A stretch of DNA of 64,000 bases, taken from contig NW_017265137.1 of assembly GCF_001638985.1 (NCBI RefSeq), positions 1,329,054-1,393,053 on the forward strand. Reading direction: 5' to 3'. Each line of letters opens with the position of its first letter. The first letter of the stretch is position 1. Source of the stretch: Phycomyces blakesleeanus NRRL 1555(-) (lineage: Eukaryota > Mucoromycota > Mucoromycetes > Mucorales > Phycomycetaceae). A program made the position numbers and the translations under genes. Positions 60,171 to 64,000 of this stretch are shown in pieces. The notes below the pieces were generated by a model, which saw only the letters and a list, made by a program, of their open reading frames with translations, made no database searches and was not told the origin of the DNA.

Positions 60171-61093
60171 GAATATTGTACTTGTACTTATGTTAAATTG
60201 TAAAGTATTGATTAAGAAAAGAAGAAGAAGAAGAAGACTAGAACTCGTCGATTTATATATCATTATTACTTCAATGCCAATATTGACAACATGATTTCTA
60301 TTTCTGAAGATATGAAATCAATTCTGATTGGCTGTTACATTGCTTATTAGAGATGGTTCAACGGTGCACAAGATCAAAAAAGAAAAAAGAAAGTATATGT
60401 GTTGCCCTGCTTTGATATATAAATATTTACATATATACACATTTATTTTACTATATATGTACATAAACATTTCTTTTTAGCTTCTTTAGAATTATAGTTT
60501 TGTGCTGCTTCTGTTTTTTATTTTTATTTTTATTTGTTGCAATTACTGATTAAGACGATAATGATTACATACATTTCAAAACAAGTATATTAGTATGAAG
60601 AGAGGCTTTTAAAATTCAACAAGGCTCTTTTGATTTTCGATTAATGATGATTAATGTATCAATATATGGACATCTTGTATATTTTCCTTGGTCATTCATT
60701 TGTTACTTTATTTATTTATTCTGGACTGGTTGTTTGGGAGAAGTGAAGAGAGATAGGGGTGGGAAGAAGGGATATGTATGTGTATAGCAAATAAGATTTG
60801 TAAAGTACAGCACTGCTGTTACTTTACTCGATCAAAATTTGTAGGGATAAAGAGGAAAACAAAAAAATATATATATATAAATAAAAAAAGATTAAAGAGA
60901 CACTAAGACGGTCTTTGATAGAGAAAACGTAAAGTAAATAAACAAAAAGGGGGGAAGGGAATGATTATAATTATGATTATTACTGTTACTGTTACTGTTA
61001 CTAATTATTATTACTATTATTATTCTTGTTTCATTATATGTATATATATATATATATGTGTGTGTGTGTGCGTGAACTATTGTTATTTTCTGT
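60171..61093. other. AT-rich spacer and 3' flank of the ATO gene
   Basis: No gene. It holds TGTTAC-type and ATT-type short repeats at about 60975-61025 and an (AT)/(GT) tract at 61041-61072. Confidence 0.5.
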
Positions 61094-61865
61094 TTATGCA
61101 AGACGACCGGTGGGAAGAAGGAAGTAAGAAGAGTCTTGGGTTAAGAGACCAGAGAGGGCATTGTACCAGGCTACGAAAGCAGTGATGACACCAAAGGCAC
61201 CTCCGGCAATCTTTGTGTGTTCACTGGCATTGAATTCGCTGGCAGAAAGGAGAATGAAAGTGATTGTGAGGAAGAAGAACAAGGCCATGAGACCGACTGA
61301 GGATCTGTGGGAAGCGATGAGCATGAGAGCTGTGAAAAGTGCCCAGGCCATGAGGTAAATTCCGAGCGAATGGCTCAGAGCAGTTGCAGCAACACCCTCT
61401 GCAGAGTAAGCCCCGAGGATGTTAAAGCTAGGAATAAAGATTGCGGCATAAGAGAGCCAGAAACCACCATAACTAGAAAAGGCTGTGGCACCAAAGGTAT
61501 TTCCGGTTCTGAATTCCCACATACCAGCCAAGAGCTGTCAATTCATAAAAAAAATTGTAAGGATTAGTTTAGTCAGTCATCGATATCATCTTTATCCTTT
61601 AATTAGTTACCTGGACAACACCGCCATAGAATGCAGCAAGGCCGACGACTACATTGCTGGGTGAGGAGGCAGGCATTCCGGCGCCTGCATTATGAAGAGA
61701 GAGAACCAAGGTGGTCAAGGCAAAGGCACTGAGACCGAGTGGACCAGGATTGGCAATTGTGGGTGCGGCAAAGATTGCCTGTGGCAGCTGAGAGTGGGAG
61801 ACTGGGTACTTTGACTCGACGTCATTGAGAGAATCGCGTTGGTTGGTCTGATCAGGAGAAGCCAT
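61094..61865 (-). CDS. ATO/GPR1-FUN34-YaaH family acetate/ammonium transporter
   Basis: Exons 61865-61611 and 61534-61094; 74-bp intron in phase 0; 231 aa. Members of this family (yeast Ato1-3, Yarrowia Gpr1, bacterial SatP) are six-helix membrane proteins that move acetate and succinate. The diagnostic NPAPLGL motif is present as NPGPLGL at residues 39-45, just before the first helix ([16 protein letters not shown]). Five further hydrophobic segments follow ([94 protein letters not shown]). [15 protein letters not shown] is a strongly conserved stretch. The start is the first ATG in frame; the cytosolic N-terminus of about 35 residues is usual. The gene has clearly higher GC and codon bias than its surroundings, which suggests strong expression. 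Confidence 0.94.
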
Positions 61866-64000
61866 AGAATATTTTTGTATGATTTTCAAAAAAAAAAAAA
61901 AAAAATTTAAATTTTTTTTTAAAATTTGTATAAAAAAAAAAAGGAAGAAAAAGAGAAATAAAATTGAAGAAAAAGGATATAATTTGCAAGATTTATATAT
62001 ATATATAATTTTTTAAAAAAAATAAAATAAAAAATTATAGCTGAGTAACAAACCTAAAGATAATTTTAGAAAGCGAAACTAAATTTGATTGGCTAATGGC
62101 TATTTTCCTTTTTCTTTTTTTTATCCTTTTATATCCTTTTTTCTTTTTTTTTTCTTGTGCCTCACCAAAAATCAATCACAACCGCAACAGCAGTAGACAG
62201 GTAGCATCAGCAGTAACATCAAGGTTTGGTTTGTGCTAGATTGGAAAATAAAATATATAAATTTTTTATTCTTGTTTTACAGAAACTTGTATGTCCAAAA
62301 AGTATATAAAATTATCCACCGTGGGATTCTCTCATGGCTTAAAAAAAAAGAAAGATTATCTCTACCTATAATAATATAAATGTAATGGACACTATGAAAA
62401 AGACAGACAGACAGAGTGAAAAACAAAAATTCTTCTGTATAGATTCCCGACTTTTCCTTGATTTGCCCAGCTGTGAAAATAATAAACATATCATTTTTGT
62501 TACTGTATATTTTTTGATTTTGATTTTTGATCTCAATTGTACAAAAGCCATTCAACAAAATATAGGAAAGAAAGCAAGCAACGAGATAACATTTATATAT
62601 GTATATAGAATTATGTAAGTACATTTACTACATATTCTTCTCTTATACACAAAATACACAAAAATCATAGTGATACACTTATACCATAACGAACATCAGC
62701 GAAACACAACATATTATCATTACTGCTATTAAAGTTTTGCAAATTTTTTTTTAACATTGATTAATAATCAGCACAGAATTTTGTGTTGTAAGTGACCAAG
62801 AGAAGAATATAAGCCAAGTATTGTTTAAAGCAACTACATATAATATACTAGACTTGGCTTGACTTGACTTGACTAGTTAAAGTCAAGTGGAGTAAATATA
62901 TAATAGAGATAGAAATAATTATGTTCCACAGGTAATAAATACCGAGGTTGGCCTGTCCAAGCTGTTACTCTTTTCTTACTCCATAATACTCCAAAAAAAA
63001 TTTCTTTTATTTATTTATTTATATAACAAGTCTATTCAATCATCACTCACCGATTCACTTAATTAAATTATTAAATTAAATTAAATTAAATTAAGCCACC
63101 CACTCCACTCATCAGTCAATCAACCAATTCATTCATTCAATTATTCAATTCAATTTCTTTGGTTTCCTTGGTTTCCAGGCATCAAAAGAAAAAGAAAAAA
63201 AGAAAGTCAACCAAAGATTCAGAGATTACACAAGCCATTTTCCTGTTGATGAGATTTAAAATTATATATATATATATATTTGTGCTGTGCTGTGCTGTGT
63301 GATGCGGTGATTGATAAGAGTGATTTATATATTTTCTTCTTATTATTTTGAATTGACAGTAAAATCCCACTTAACAATCATTACACTTACACTTTAAATT
63401 TAAATTTAAATATATATATGTTATTATTTTTTGGGATTGTACATGTGTAAGATACTTGTTGTAGGCAATTTAGGGTAAGAAGCCGATAGGAATTGGTTGT
63501 ATATTTAGTGTAAATACACATTTGAAGAGAAAAGGATATCAAAATGTACCTTTTAGATTTATCCATCTGTGGGTACAAAATTGAAATAAAGAGAATAAAA
63601 GGAGAATAGGCTATTTAGTGAGATTGTAAAGAAGTGACATCAAAAAATAATAATCAACCCCACACACAAACGTATATAAAATATAATAAAAACGATTTTT
63701 ATTTTTATTTGGCTGTCTTTGATATTCATTTTTTCACACGCAAGCTTACTGGTGCCCACAAGATCATTTCTTTCGATCTTTTTTTTTTTTATTTTATTTT
63801 TTAAAAGAGAAGTATAGTAAAATATACAATCTGGCGGTTCAAAAGAATTACCGGGAGTAGATCCCGTTTAGGGAAGCCAGCCGACCAAACAGATTGTCTG
63901 ATTACCAAAGAACTTTCCTTTTTTTTTTGTCTCCCAACACATCGGCGCCCTTTTACTTTTTATTTATTTATATATAAATTTGCTGTCACACAAGAAATAT
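61866..64000. other. AT-rich spacer, promoter side of the ATO gene
   Basis: No coding region supported. Homopolymer A/T runs at 61890-62030. Pentamer repeats: TTGAC at about 62853-62887, AAATT at about 63061-63095, GTGCT at about 63281-63300. At 63863-63885 a small hairpin (CGGGAGTAGATCCCG) lies in more GC-rich DNA that could be the beginning of the next gene's 5' region. Confidence 0.5.

Overview
This is a piece of a filamentous-fungus nuclear genome, most likely an early-diverging (Mucoromycota, Mucorales-type) fungus. The evidence is AT-rich intergenic DNA full of short repeats, compact genes with many 50-110 bp GT-AG introns, and the gene content: Get2, type II PI 4-kinase, ATO/GPR1 acetate-channel family, ZIP transporters, a mitochondrial ribosomal protein, and a kaptin orthologue of the kind lost in yeasts. 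The lineage assignment is inference; no rRNA or tRNA gene is visible. Gene models below were built by hand from reading frames and splice sites, and phases were checked across junctions.

Layout. 1-11 kb is gene-poor: one degenerate Tc1/mariner transposase and one coiled-coil orphan gene. 11-25 kb is an ordinary gene-dense block: a double-BTB/CAP-Gly protein (-), a mitoribosomal protein (+), GET2 (-), kaptin (+, 13 exons), type II PI4K (-), and a two-TM protein with two PPxY motifs (-). 25-28.5 kb is empty AT-rich DNA. 28.5-51.4 kb is a complex inverted duplication: segment X (ZIP zinc-transporter gene), segment Y (a large multi-START-domain gene), repeat R, X inverted, R inverted, then Y inverted. 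The last is broken by a 100-N assembly gap that would hide about 3.7 kb if the copies are colinear. 51.7-53.2 kb carries a third, older ZIP paralogue with the same exon layout. 55.8-57.8 kb is a TPR protein with a His-rich HxH segment, 59.2-60.2 kb a transposase relic, and 61.1-61.9 kb an ATO-family gene. The rest is AT-rich spacer with microsatellites.

Themes. Three ZIP genes share a conserved upstream block containing CCAAT and 11-bp palindromes close to the Zap1 zinc-responsive element, so the cluster looks like a zinc-uptake locus amplified by inverted duplication. The two X arms are a mosaic of near-identical and clearly diverged tracts, with a 44-bp microinversion exactly at one tract boundary, which suggests repeated exchange or gene conversion between arms (or, alternatively, assembly or haplotype artefacts around the gap). 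The most unusual proteins are the BTB-BTB-CAP-Gly fusion, the triple START/beta-module membrane protein, the kaptin orthologue and the PPxY two-TM protein.
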